Origin: F22 sp963675625
GTDB lineage: Bacteria; Bacteroidota; Bacteroidia; Bacteroidales; Bacteroidaceae
Assembly (NCBI GenBank): GCA_963675625.1
Contig: OY776497.1
Coordinates: 1,302,001-1,366,000, forward strand
Direction of reading: 5' to 3'
DNA length: 64,000 nt
Both the position numbers and the translations under genes were made by a program. This document shows positions 1-9,262 of the stretch, piece after piece; position 1 is the stretch's first letter, and each line of letters begins with the position of its first letter. The notes beneath the pieces are model-generated. The model ran no database searches and was not told where the DNA came from. It saw nothing but the letters and a program-made list of their open reading frames with translations.

Positions 1-778
1 CTGCAACATACATAGATTGATAGTCACCAGTCAACAATTGTTCTGAAGTAATTTCTGTTGCAGGCATTTCTTGATTAGCAATAACTTCTATCGCATCGGA
101 TGTCACTTCACCCAATTGAAGCATGCCACGATAGCTTGTCAATGTAAAGCCCTTGGCATGAACACGAATTTTATCACCTTTCTTGAATTCTGGATTGTAT
201 GCCAAACGCAACATAACCCCTGCTTCCTCGTCTGAAATATAGACGTTCTTCAGCGAACTATTGTTTCCACCGTCGAAATCATTGATAATGGTACCTGTTA
301 CATACACATCGTCAGTAATAGTGATATCTGAACCTGTATATAGGCTCTTAAGAGATTGAATGCCATTACCATAATCGTACAAACGGCCATCAGCATCTTT
401 TTGTGTTAAAGCAATAGTACCCTTGCGCTCGTTTAGATTGTTAAGATACACAGTAATCATGGCTTGACGAGGTTCGCCTGTATTTGCTACAACAGAATAG
501 CTAATGGTCTTATCACCTTCGCCTTCCATATCAGAAATCACGACCCAGTCTGCGGCATCAGCTGGACTTAGCTGTACGGTCCATGCACGATTGGAAGTTA
601 CATGGATGGATTGTTTTACCGACATACCACTTTCAAACACAATAGATGTCCCAGCTTCTTCTACTTTCAATTGAGGGAGACCATCTCGGTTCTCTTCATC
701 AACGCAGGACATAAGGCTCAACACAAATAGTGGAGCCATCAACCACCCCCAAAGGATGTGATTAGTCAATCTTCTCAT
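1..778 (-). CDS. Surface lipoprotein with BACON-like and DUF5689-like domains, 3' end outside the window
   Basis: This gene reads leftward from an ATG at 778 and runs off the window edge, so only the first 259 residues are visible. The N-terminus is a lipoprotein signal ending in the lipobox LSLMSC. Residues about 35-125 look like a BACON domain: the strand pattern around SNRAWTVQL and a closing ITVYLNNLNERKGTIALTQ is typical. Residues about 140-259 resemble the OB-like DUF5689 domain (SDITITDDVYVTGTIINDF, then NVYISDEEAGVMLRL). BACON domains are thought to bind carbohydrate or mucin, but that is family knowledge and not shown here. It shares its domain types with the large lipoprotein at 1319-4651, so the two probably serve the same surface structure. 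No clear promoter motif was found upstream. Confidence 0.8.
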   Translation of the reverse strand, partial: MRRLTNHILWGWLMAPLFVLSLMSCVDEENRDGLPQLKVEEAGTSIVFESGMSVKQSIHVTSNRAWTVQLSPADAADWVVISDMEGEGDKTISYSVVANTGEPRQAMITVYLNNLNERKGTIALTQKDADGRLYDYGNGIQSLKSLYTGSDITITDDVYVTGTIINDFDGGNNSSLKNVYISDEEAGVMLRLAYNPEFKKGDKIRVHAKGFTLTSYRGMLQLGEVTSDAIEVIANQEMPATEITSEQLLTGDYQSMYVA

Positions 779-1229
779 TCAGTTATTTATTTTGATTAAT
801 CTTCGCTCAATACATACAGTTAGACCTAAAAATGTACCATACTTTTGCTCACGAATAAAGCTAAAAACAAAGTGAGTATAAGCACAATACGGTCAACCAC
901 TACGGGCTATGAAGTCAAAGTACACAAAGAAACAAAAGAATCACTAGACAAAAAAACTTTTTTAGATGTTATTTTGCAGGAAATATTTGTACATTAAGAA
1001 CAAAACCACCCGCAAATTTCACTATATCAATAAAATAAAGATTTTAGTTTACAATTGACACATAAACACGCAATAAATCTTTGAGATCGCCACCACAAAC
1101 TGTTATTTAACTTTTCTAAGCAAATAGTATAAAGAAATAAAACATTACATTCTTGTTACATTACTGAGTGTTTAGCTCTTTTTATTTGCGATGTCAATTG
1201 TCAAGTTTCTTTCGCCTAGTACATAGTTT
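779..1229. other. AT-rich intergenic region without a recognisable gene
   Basis: This stretch between two leftward lipoprotein genes holds no convincing reading frame. I looked for the Bacteroides -7 element TAnnTTTG on the minus strand and found no good match. A distant inverted pair, ACAATTGACA near 1051 and TGTCAATTGT near 1193, is present; its role, if any, is unknown. Confidence 0.5.
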
Positions 1230-1264
1230 AAAAAAAGAGGCAGATTAATATAAATCTGCCTCTT
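1230..1264 (-). terminator. Rho-independent terminator of the 1110-residue lipoprotein gene
   Basis: A perfect 12-bp stem (1235-1246 with 1253-1264, arm AAGAGGCAGATT) with a 6-base loop is followed on the minus strand by a T-run at 1230-1236. It lies about 55 bases past the stop codon of the gene ending at 1319. Confidence 0.9.
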
Positions 1265-1318
1265 ATAATATGTTTTGAAATTTATTATGCTAGCTCTGAA
1301 ACACAATAACTATCATAA

Positions 1319-4300
1319 TTACTTTATTGAAATTACTGAAGATTGAACTAAACGGTGGGTTCCAGTACTACTAGTTGCCACCTTATTCACTGCCAAACGA
1401 AGAATAAAAATTCCAGAAGTCAGCCCCTTTGTGACAGTAACATCTCCAGTTACATTACCAGCACTTGTTGGAACATCAATTATTGAACCACTTGATATAA
1501 AAGTTGCTCCACCATCAATACTATATTGGAGTTCAAATTGTGAAGGCCCAGATTTTGAACGTCTAAACTTACCTGAATAAGTTATAATAGCACCAGGGGG
1601 CAAATTCTTCACAGGTAAAGTAAATTCCCAGCCAGATTCTCCTACTTGTGTAAATCCAGTGGAGTATATAGCACCACCATCTGATGTTGAATGACTAAGC
1701 GTTGCTTTTGCACCATATGTTTTAACAGTTGCTATATTATTAAGCCCTTCAGCGTAACAAGTAGTACCATCCTGAATCTTGTCTGATGTGTAATCAAAAG
1801 ACACGGGGAACACAACAGATACGCTAGAATCTCCTGCTGCACTTTGAATCAAATCAATAGTCTCAACAATAGCACCACCTTCTGAAGTCACTGTTACAGT
1901 ATAGGTCACTTCTTGCTCAGATTCATTTACGGGCAAAGTCACCTCAATAGTTCCAGCTTCTGCATTGGTATTCAATGTAGCTCCACCTGTCACCTCAGCA
2001 CTCCAATTGACGTTAGCATCAACTGTAACAATTGGTTTCACGCTACCATCAGCTGCTATATTACTAGTATGATCTGCAGAAAGTTCCTTAATATATGGGC
2101 CACTCTGAACAAGTTCAATTGTTTTAAACAACATTGGGTCCTCTGTAGAAGTCACAGTTACAACATAAGTCATATCACTTCCAGTAGTATTGGCTGGTAT
2201 ATCTACCAATATTTCTCCAGAAGACACATCAGAAAGCAAATCTGCTCCACCAGTTACTTGAGCTGTCCAAGCTACATTTGAAGATACAGTAATGACAGGA
2301 TCTACAGAACCATCAATGGCAATGGCAGAGGAAATATCGGCAGACAAGTTAATATAAGCTGGCTCAGTTATATGATCAACCGACATAACAATCAAACGAT
2401 ACCCATCATAATAGTCAACAACACACAATGCATCAAATGTACAATTTACTGTATTTAGCTCAGCCAAAGAAGCATTGTTGTATGTAGCGATAGAGACTCC
2501 ATCCTTAGAAAGAGTTGTCCCGTTAGCCCAATTAGTAGCACTTGCAGAAACTCCTTTCAATCGAACATACATACCTTGATAGTGCGTGTCAGTCGCATTC
2601 TTAATTTCTGAAATCGTTGCATCAACCAATACAGCAGTCTCATCTTGACTATCATCTATAACTTTTTCAAAAGTACCTTGTGTTGCTTCAACAAGACCGT
2701 GATAATCCTTCACCTCGGATGGAGTCACAACACAGATATCCCCAATAGAAAAATCGCTAAACGTACCATATTTATAACAACAGAATCCTGCTGTTCCATC
2801 TGTCACATAGACCTTATTGGTTTCTTGATATACAACGAATCCACGAACTATAATATCTGAAATACTGGAATTAGGCAACGTCCAACCAGCTATAATATTA
2901 TGGAATTGAAGGAGAGTGATTTCTTCTGAGATTGGTTTTTCACCAGCTTTTAGTTGTGTTAAACCTACTGGTTCTGCTGTCAATGCAGCCTCCGCATCAA
3001 GGCAAATCAATTCCACACTATAAGAAACTGATTCTGTAATAGATTCATTGACTGGAATAGCCACAGTTACATCTTGTGAATTAACACCTTCTTGTGAAGA
3101 AATTTCTGTATCACCTTGTTTCAATACAACTTTCCATGCAATATTAGATTTCACCGACACAGTTACATCTTGACCATCAGCCGAAATATTTTCAGTTGGA
3201 TCAACCGTAAATGACATATATGGAATAGCTTCACCAGCAACAACATTGGTCACAACGAATTGCTGTTCATATCCATTGCTATAATTAACGCCATACACAT
3301 CACATGTACCTGTAGGAATATCTCCCGTAAAACTAGATGCGTAAATCTTAATATCATGACCATTTTGAGAAATAAGACTTCCCTTATCTAAAGATGTCAA
3401 AGTCGCTCCGCGAATCACTGTATAAACTGGAACATTTGGATCTTCATTAGAAGACGCAGATGCACTAATTTCAGGGATAGTTCGTTCTACTAACACATCG
3501 CTAAGTGTAAGGCTACCAGATGCATAAGCTGCATAAGAATCGGCATAAGCTTCCAAACGTCCACCAGTCACATCAAGACCAGTTAAAGATACAATGACAT
3601 TGTCTCCTTCATGAATATCGTTTGGCAAACTTTTTTCTACATATAGTCCACTTACACCGTCACTTATAAATGCCTTTCCACTTAGGCTAGCTGTAACAAC
3701 ACCAATTACACTCTTGGGATACGTCACTAAATCAGTCGTACTTTGATCTACATAATATTGACGTGCTTGAGCAATAGTAACCAAATTGTCTATTGATTGC
3801 TCTACGCTAAATAATCCAGGTACAACCTTGCCTGCTTCAAAATTGTATGAAAAATTCTCGAGCGTTCTAACATACTTATTATTTGCTCCATCGGTTACTG
3901 TTATTGTAAAGGTGTCATTAGTAACACTTATAGGAGACATAGCCATATAGACTACCAAATTTTCATCAGCTGCAAGGTTTACACCATCAAGCAAAATAGA
4001 CTGTACCGTAGAAGTACCATCTAAATCTTGCCAATCAACATTTTGATAATGTTTAGACTTCATTTGAGTGGCTCCAAACTGCACATCCACTTGGCTAACA
4101 CTTCCCGTAAAACCACTAGGCATTTGGATCGTTAATTTCAATACAACAGGTTGAAGTACAAAATCACTTACCGTATTATCAGCAGCAACAGTACCTGTCA
4201 TATACATATAGTTTGTGAGTTCGTCTATATTGTCATTTCCGATTTGAATTTGCCCTGAATAATCAAATGAAGCCACATCATATCCCTCACCATCACTGCT

Positions 4301-4651
4301 ATTATTCGTCTTACTTGCAGGGTAATAAGCATGCTTGACACCTGTAAAGGTGGGTTTAGTACCATTGAAAGCCCCTTTGCCACCAGCTATAGAACTACAA
4401 GTAAATTTTTCACCTGCAGATTCAGCACCATACACCTGAAATTCATCCCCAACTTTCCAAGAAAGGGAGAAGTTTCCTTTGTCAAAAGCCACACGAGTAC
4501 TTTCATTCCCTTCCGATGGAGTAGAAGCAGTAATCGTTATTATATCAGATGATGTTTCCCCCTTCTGTTGGAAATCATCATTGCTACATCCAGTAGCCAA
4601 CACTGCTAGAGAAAACAATCCTAGCAAAGAGAATAATTTGAATAATTTCAT
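1319..4651 (-). CDS. Large mosaic surface lipoprotein: fimbrillin-like, DUF5689 and BACON domains
   Basis: The product is a 1110-residue lipoprotein with lipobox LATGC (Cys22). Residues about 35-290 resemble the Mfa-like fimbrillin family (pattern TRVAFD, LSWKVGDEFQVYG, GAFNG). Residues about 295-395 and 580-770 resemble two OB-like DUF5689 units. BACON-type beta-sandwiches lie at about 485-575, 780-865 and 870-950; the last two are close repeats (LSADxxSxIAxDGSV, then VTVxxNVxW). The last 150 residues form another beta-rich domain. The architecture points to an outer-surface, possibly filament-linked or glycan-binding protein; the function is inferred from domains only. It follows the 76-residue gene at 4685-4915 with a 33-base gap and ends at a strong terminator, so the two form one transcript. 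Confidence 0.85.
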   Translation of the reverse strand: MKLFKLFSLLGLFSLAVLATGCSNDDFQQKGETSSDIITITASTPSEGNESTRVAFDKGNFSLSWKVGDEFQVYGAESAGEKFTCSSIAGGKGAFNGTKPTFTGVKHAYYPASKTNNSSDGEGYDVASFDYSGQIQIGNDNIDELTNYMYMTGTVAADNTVSDFVLQPVVLKLTIQMPSGFTGSVSQVDVQFGATQMKSKHYQNVDWQDLDGTSTVQSILLDGVNLAADENLVVYMAMSPISVTNDTFTITVTDGANNKYVRTLENFSYNFEAGKVVPGLFSVEQSIDNLVTIAQARQYYVDQSTTDLVTYPKSVIGVVTASLSGKAFISDGVSGLYVEKSLPNDIHEGDNVIVSLTGLDVTGGRLEAYADSYAAYASGSLTLSDVLVERTIPEISASASSNEDPNVPVYTVIRGATLTSLDKGSLISQNGHDIKIYASSFTGDIPTGTCDVYGVNYSNGYEQQFVVTNVVAGEAIPYMSFTVDPTENISADGQDVTVSVKSNIAWKVVLKQGDTEISSQEGVNSQDVTVAIPVNESITESVSYSVELICLDAEAALTAEPVGLTQLKAGEKPISEEITLLQFHNIIAGWTLPNSSISDIIVRGFVVYQETNKVYVTDGTAGFCCYKYGTFSDFSIGDICVVTPSEVKDYHGLVEATQGTFEKVIDDSQDETAVLVDATISEIKNATDTHYQGMYVRLKGVSASATNWANGTTLSKDGVSIATYNNASLAELNTVNCTFDALCVVDYYDGYRLIVMSVDHITEPAYINLSADISSAIAIDGSVDPVITVSSNVAWTAQVTGGADLLSDVSSGEILVDIPANTTGSDMTYVVTVTSTEDPMLFKTIELVQSGPYIKELSADHTSNIAADGSVKPIVTVDANVNWSAEVTGGATLNTNAEAGTIEVTLPVNESEQEVTYTVTVTSEGGAIVETIDLIQSAAGDSSVSVVFPVSFDYTSDKIQDGTTCYAEGLNNIATVKTYGAKATLSHSTSDGGAIYSTGFTQVGESGWEFTLPVKNLPPGAIITYSGKFRRSKSGPSQFELQYSIDGGATFISSGSIIDVPTSAGNVTGDVTVTKGLTSGIFILRLAVNKVATSSTGTHRLVQSSVISIK

Positions 4652-4684
4652 CTTGTCCTTTGATTAAAAAGTTTCACTCAATGA

Positions 4685-4915
4685 TTACTTAAACAAATCA
4701 TCATATAGTTCGTTACTTTCTGTTTGCGTAGTTGGTGTGACACGATCACGCAAAGAGAAAGAGCTACTTGCCGAGCTAGAGCCCGTACCCAAATTACTCG
4801 TATCTACACTAGTAGGAGTACCAAAAGAATTCATACCCACTGAACCTGCAAACACTTCTCCCTCAACAGCTACCTCAAGAGTTAACATCTGAGGAGCCTC
4901 ATAATTCTTTTTCAT
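4685..4915 (-). CDS. Small Ser-rich protein of the MKKxYxxP type, function unknown
   Basis: A 76-residue protein begins MKKNYEAPQMLTLEVAVEG and continues with a Gly/Ser/Thr-rich middle (GTGSSSASSSFS) and an acidic end. Short proteins with this KKxYxxP...E start recur next to surface lipoprotein genes in Bacteroides and Prevotella; that is recalled, not checked. There is no signal peptide or membrane segment. It is the first gene of a two-gene unit with the large lipoprotein downstream (33-base gap). Its reality rests on the family-like N-terminus and on the position behind a plausible promoter. No function is assigned. Confidence 0.65.
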   Translation of the reverse strand: MKKNYEAPQMLTLEVAVEGEVFAGSVGMNSFGTPTSVDTSNLGTGSSSASSSFSLRDRVTPTTQTESNELYDDLFK

Positions 4916-5113
4916 AACAAAATCATCAGTTTTACTTAATTACCTTTTTAGTTAGTAAGCTATAATTGATTAGGAATATCAGGCTTCAAACAGTACGTTT
5001 ATGGATATTCAAAGCCTTTACATGCACACAAATCAAGATAACCGATACAAAATTGCAACAAATGAATAATATATACAACTAATGGATTTTAAAAAAACAT
5101 GAAGATAATACTA

Positions 5114-5147
5114 CAAAAATATTGCAGTATAACATACTATTGACAAA
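5114..5147 (-). promoter_or_regulatory. Candidate promoter of the small-protein/lipoprotein unit
   Basis: On the minus strand TTTG (5147-5144) and TATTTTTG (5121-5114) are separated by 22 bases, near the Bacteroides consensus of 19-21. It would give a leader of about 190 bases before the start at 4915. The surrounding 4916-5212 region holds nothing else I recognise. Confidence 0.4.
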
Positions 5148-5212
5148 AAAAAGAATAGAAAATGTTAAAGTTAGACCTGTAAATTAATAAGAAATATAGA
5201 CAGATACAAGAC

Positions 5213-5920
5213 TCATCGCCAGTTAAGACTAAATATTTGAACAGTATTTGTTTTAATATCCATCCAATGTAAAACCACCCCCAAATTATAACTAGAGACT
5301 TGTAAATAATCTCTCATAGGCACAGAAATATACGCCCGTTCAGTATATGTGGTACAATAAGCATCAACATCATAGTACAAATACAAATGAAGCATAGCTC
5401 GCTCTTGAGGGGTGGCTGCATGAAATACGGCTTGAACACGAAATTGTTTATTTTCATCCGTGTGTTGTACACCTAGAACAATGTTCAAATGATACAAACC
5501 TTGTGAAGCACTAAAAAATTCTATAGGTACATTTTGAGAATCAATTGCTTCTAAAACTGGAACCACTGTTTCAGCTAATCGCATCGAGAAGATTTCCAAT
5601 TGATTTTGAGCATTCACCTCATAATAAGAAACGACACGCACAGAATCACCTGCCGACATGCCGGAAGCCAATACAGGCTTATCAAGAGACAATAAACGAC
5701 CATCATCTAAACGCATTTGATCAATCTCGCCTAGATCGTTACTAAATGCTGTAGCAAAATCCAACTTTACTGATGGGAATTCACTATCAGAGGGACTACC
5801 ACAAGATACGAACAAAGTACTTAAACACCATCCTATACAAACAATAAAGCAGTGCCCAAAGATTCTTAAACCTTTGGCACTGCTCCATTTTATAGTCGCA
5901 CAATCGTCTTGTCTACACAT
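5213..5920 (-). CDS. NigD-like lipoprotein
   Basis: The 235-residue product has a hydrophobic N-terminal segment ending in a lipobox (LFVSC). The mature part starts with a short beta-barrel-like region (LDFATAFSN, RLDDGRLLSL, GDSVRVVSYYEV) that matches the layout of NigD-type N-terminal OB domains, followed by a beta-rich C-terminal half ending in NLGVVLHWM. NigD-like proteins are Bacteroidetes lipoproteins linked by name to bacteriocin loci, but most, as here, have no known role. The start at 5920 lies inside the stop of the acyltransferase gene (8-base overlap), so the two are translationally coupled. The assignment to the family is by pattern only. Confidence 0.65.
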   Translation of the reverse strand: MCRQDDCATIKWSSAKGLRIFGHCFIVCIGWCLSTLFVSCGSPSDSEFPSVKLDFATAFSNDLGEIDQMRLDDGRLLSLDKPVLASGMSAGDSVRVVSYYEVNAQNQLEIFSMRLAETVVPVLEAIDSQNVPIEFFSASQGLYHLNIVLGVQHTDENKQFRVQAVFHAATPQERAMLHLYLYYDVDAYCTTYTERAYISVPMRDYLQVSSYNLGVVLHWMDIKTNTVQIFSLNWR

Positions 5921-7076
5921 TTTCTATTGCCTTTAAATAGTTTCTGACAGGATTGGCATACATAGTCAACAACTTCTCACGAAGGAAATTCTCATCCTTA
6001 TTAGGTATGTCAATCTTTGCTAAACGAGAGTCAAGATACTCCACAAAAACAGCTTTATCCTTAGCAGAATATTGTCCCTCCATTTGTGTGGTTTGCTCTA
6101 ACAAATCATAAGCGACATAATTACCTGGATACAAACGATAATTGGCATGAATACCTTTATCTATCATTTGAGCCACAGTAGAAAACAATTCGCTCTTAGG
6201 CATACCCTCGGGCAAAGCATGTAGCTCATCATCTATGCAAGGAGCAAACTGATAATGTATGTGCCCTTTCTGCCCCAACACACCAGTCTGCATGGCCAAC
6301 AAGTCATCTTCTGGAGATTTTTTATAATCGGGGTTGTCGCGTTTAAGTTGAAACTCAAGAGCTTTGAGATAATCACAAGGATCGTATTCAAAAGATATGG
6401 CCAACGGTACAATATGCATGTCAACCAAACGGTCTATAATGGAGCCTTCACCACCCATAACAAGCATTTTAATAATGCTATCAGCAGTATGATCACTAGA
6501 ATCTTTGCTACGTCCTTCACGCTGTGCCATCCAAATAGACTCTTTCTTCTCATTAATCACGTAATGCATATAACGACTCATACGCATGGACGACTGAAGA
6601 ATTTGTCGCATGGTTAAACCACGCTCGACAGCAAATGATTTGTTAATACGTACAATTTGCTTAATCCAAGGGTAAATTAAAAGATTGTCACCAATGGCTA
6701 TTTCCACGGTATCTTTTCCATATTCGACCAACAGGGCAGACAAAAGTGCTGAATCTAAAACGATGTCACGATGATTAGACAAATACGTGTATTCATGTGC
6801 ATCTTCTTTTTTCAAAGCACTATGATCCAGTGTCAAACCATTAGCTGTCTTCTGAACAAGACTCTGAAGGAAAGGCAGACAAAATGTTTTCTGAAAGTCC
6901 AATTTGGTCTTACAAGCACGCATAGCACTAGCTACTTGCTCATCGCTCATGTGTGGCAAGATGTAACGCATCACTGCGCGAAATTGTTCGTTAGCTAACA
7001 GCTCTTCAAAGACTGCTGGCAATTCTTCGTCATGGTAAGGACGAATCGGATCGAACTCTTGAACATCATACTCCAT
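5913..7076 (-). CDS. PlsC/PlsB-type glycerolipid acyltransferase
   Basis: This 387-residue cytoplasmic or membrane-surface enzyme is predicted to transfer an acyl group to a glycerol-phosphate or related lipid. It shows an acceptor block SNHRDIVLDSALL near residue 100 and a later AQREGRSKDS near residue 185, corresponding to motifs I and III of the glycerol-phosphate acyltransferase superfamily. In the classic motif the histidine and aspartate are four residues apart (HX4D); here the nearest following Asp in the expected place is five apart (HX5D), with another Asp at +2. It is the first gene of a pair with the NigD-like lipoprotein, which it overlaps by 8 bases. The exact substrate cannot be told from sequence. 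Confidence 0.8.
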   Translation of the reverse strand: MEYDVQEFDPIRPYHDEELPAVFEELLANEQFRAVMRYILPHMSDEQVASAMRACKTKLDFQKTFCLPFLQSLVQKTANGLTLDHSALKKEDAHEYTYLSNHRDIVLDSALLSALLVEYGKDTVEIAIGDNLLIYPWIKQIVRINKSFAVERGLTMRQILQSSMRMSRYMHYVINEKKESIWMAQREGRSKDSSDHTADSIIKMLVMGGEGSIIDRLVDMHIVPLAISFEYDPCDYLKALEFQLKRDNPDYKKSPEDDLLAMQTGVLGQKGHIHYQFAPCIDDELHALPEGMPKSELFSTVAQMIDKGIHANYRLYPGNYVAYDLLEQTTQMEGQYSAKDKAVFVEYLDSRLAKIDIPNKDENFLREKLLTMYANPVRNYLKAIENV

Positions 7077-7122
7077 ATTACTTAAGGTTTAATAGGGGTT
7101 ATAGGTTGCTATTATTGATCGC

Positions 7123-8103
7123 TCAACTAAAGCTATCTTCAATAATATTTCTTAGAACCTCAGTCATCGTTAGACCAGCAGCGGCCACTTGCTGAGGTAT
7201 AAAACTAGTTGGTGTCATGCCAGGCGTTGTATTGACCTCAAGGAGACTTATTCGTTCTCCCTCCTCAATAATATAGTCAATGCGTATAATGCCTTTTGCA
7301 CCCACAATATCATAAATAACGCTAGTCAAATTCTGAACACGTGTAGTCAATGTATCAGATAGGCGGGCAGGGGTAATCTCATCTACTTGCCCATTATATT
7401 TTGCGTCGTAGTCAAAAAACTCATTTTGTGTCACAACCTCAGTTACAGGAAACACACACGCATTGTCTTTTGTTTTATAACAACCACAAGTGACTTCAGT
7501 CCCTTCCATCAAGGCTTCAATCAAGACCTCATTCCCTTCTGAAAAAGCCAACTCTATTGCTGGTTGTACATCAGATAAAGTCTTTACCTTAGTAACACCA
7601 AAGCTACTACCACCGACACTTGGTTTAATAAAGCATGGCAAACCAATCTTTTCAGCAACTTCCTCTGAAGTGATCTTTTGTCCAGTTCGTAAATTGATAG
7701 ATTCGGCCACACGCATACCTAAACCACGCAAATATTGATTGCAGGCAAATTTATGAAAAGTAAGTGCTGCAGCCAACACTCCACAACAGCTGTAAGGGAT
7801 TCCAAGCATTTCAAAATATCCCTGTAATAAACCATTTTCACCTGGCGTACCATGGATAGTGATATAAGCATAATCAAATTGGAGGCGTCCTTCAGGTAGC
7901 AATACAGAAAAGTCATTCTTGTCTATATCATAACGTTTTACCTCAGAAGACACTAGTTGCCAAATACGACCACGTATCTCAACAATATAGCTTTCATAAT
8001 ATGCTGCATCCAAAAAACTTTGAATGCCAGCTGCACTACGTAACGACACTTCACACTCAGAGGAATCACCTCCTGCAACGATCGCAATATTTCTTTTTTT
8101 CAT
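7123..8103 (-). CDS. ddl: D-alanine--D-alanine ligase
   Basis: The 326-residue product ligates two D-alanines for the peptidoglycan peptide, using ATP in the cytoplasm. It has the ATP-grasp layout: N-terminal AIVAGGDSSECEVSLRSA, the HGTPGENGLLQGYFEMLGIPY block, the IKPSVGGSSFGVTKV lysine/Gly-Ser loop near residue 150, and the C-terminal LLEVNTTPGMTPTSFIPQQ metal-binding segment with its Glu/Asn. The length is standard. It sits 12 bases after the pseudouridine synthase gene in the same operon. The neighbouring PASTA protein also belongs with cell-wall functions. Confidence 0.96.
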   Translation of the reverse strand: MKKRNIAIVAGGDSSECEVSLRSAAGIQSFLDAAYYESYIVEIRGRIWQLVSSEVKRYDIDKNDFSVLLPEGRLQFDYAYITIHGTPGENGLLQGYFEMLGIPYSCCGVLAAALTFHKFACNQYLRGLGMRVAESINLRTGQKITSEEVAEKIGLPCFIKPSVGGSSFGVTKVKTLSDVQPAIELAFSEGNEVLIEALMEGTEVTCGCYKTKDNACVFPVTEVVTQNEFFDYDAKYNGQVDEITPARLSDTLTTRVQNLTSVIYDIVGAKGIIRIDYIIEEGERISLLEVNTTPGMTPTSFIPQQVAAAGLTMTEVLRNIIEDSFS

Positions 8104-8115
8104 GACTAAAAGTCT

Positions 8116-9252
8116 TTATTCAAGCTCTCTATTACTTATATAGGTATGCCATTTCTCAATAAGTTGGGTCATATCTTCTGGAAGTGGGGCAAAGAAATGC
8201 ATCTCCTCTCCCGTTTTAGGATGAACAAAACCCAATGTCATCGCGTGCAATGCTTGACGAGGGCATATAGCAAAACAATTTTGAACAAATTGCTTGTATT
8301 TTGCAAAACGCGTACCCTTTAATATTTCATCTCCACCATATCGGGCATCATTAAACAAGACATGCCCAATATGCTTCATATGCACTCTAATCTGATGGGT
8401 ACGTCCTGTTTCAAGACGACACTCCACAAGTGAAACATACCCAATTCGTTCTAGTACTTTATAGTGAGTTACAGCATGTTTTCCTTGATCTTCCTCAAGG
8501 ACAGCCATTTGCATACGATCACGCGGATTTCTACCGATATTACCTTCAATACGTCCAGTATCTTCTTGCACATTTCCCCACACAAGTGCCTGGTAACGAC
8601 GTTTCGTAGTTTTATTGAAAAACTGCAATCCCAAATGAGTCTTTGCATCCGCTGTCTTAGCTATAAGCAACAAACCAGATGTATCTTTATCAATACGATG
8701 AACCAATCCCACATTCGGGTCATTAGCATCATAATTAGAATCATCCTTAAGATGCCAAGCAATAGCATTCACAAGAGTGCCTGTGTAATTACCGTGACCA
8801 GGATGTACGACCATTCCTGCTGGTTTATTAACCACAATAAGTTGGTCGTCTTCATACACAATATTTAGAGGTATATCTTCAGGAATAATCTCATTTTCAT
8901 ACCGAGGGCGATTCATCATTAAGGTGATCACATCAGATGGTTTCACCTTATAATTGCATTTTACAGGGTTACCATTGGCCATAACCATACCTGAATCAGC
9001 AGCCTTTTGTATACGATTACGAGAAGAATTCACAATGCGATCAGCTAGATACTTATCGACACGAGTAGACTCTTGTCCCTTATCAACAATAACACGAAAG
9101 TGTTCATGTAACTGGCCATTACTCTCGGAGGTCAATTCTGGCACAATCTCATCAAAAGATTCCAGTTCATCAATATCATCAAAATCCTCTTCAGAATCTA
9201 CAGAACATACTGTTGATTCAATAAAATCATCCTCTATGTTTCCTTTCTCCAT
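8116..9252 (-). CDS. RluD-family 23S rRNA pseudouridine synthase
   Basis: The product isomerises uridines of large-subunit rRNA to pseudouridine. An S4 RNA-binding domain (VDKYLADRIVNSSRNRIQKAADSGMV is its core) precedes the catalytic domain, which has VHRIDKDTSGLLLIAK with the catalytic Asp, and GRTHQIRVHMKHIGHVLFND. A longer frame reaches 9315, but that start would overlap the PASTA gene by 53 bases; the ATG at 9252 (MEKGNIEDDF) leaves a 10-base gap and a normal acidic N-terminal tail, so I chose it (378 residues). RluD is the likely orthologue, but RluC-type members cannot be excluded by eye. Confidence 0.9.
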   Translation of the reverse strand: MEKGNIEDDFIESTVCSVDSEEDFDDIDELESFDEIVPELTSESNGQLHEHFRVIVDKGQESTRVDKYLADRIVNSSRNRIQKAADSGMVMANGNPVKCNYKVKPSDVITLMMNRPRYENEIIPEDIPLNIVYEDDQLIVVNKPAGMVVHPGHGNYTGTLVNAIAWHLKDDSNYDANDPNVGLVHRIDKDTSGLLLIAKTADAKTHLGLQFFNKTTKRRYQALVWGNVQEDTGRIEGNIGRNPRDRMQMAVLEEDQGKHAVTHYKVLERIGYVSLVECRLETGRTHQIRVHMKHIGHVLFNDARYGGDEILKGTRFAKYKQFVQNCFAICPRQALHAMTLGFVHPKTGEEMHFFAPLPEDMTQLIEKWHTYISNRELE

Positions 9253-9262
9253 AAAATTTTTA

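Noticed and set aside
1913..2281. 122-codon frame opposite the large lipoprotein gene
   Set aside because: Cys/Ser/Ile-rich composition is that of an antisense shadow; no family features.
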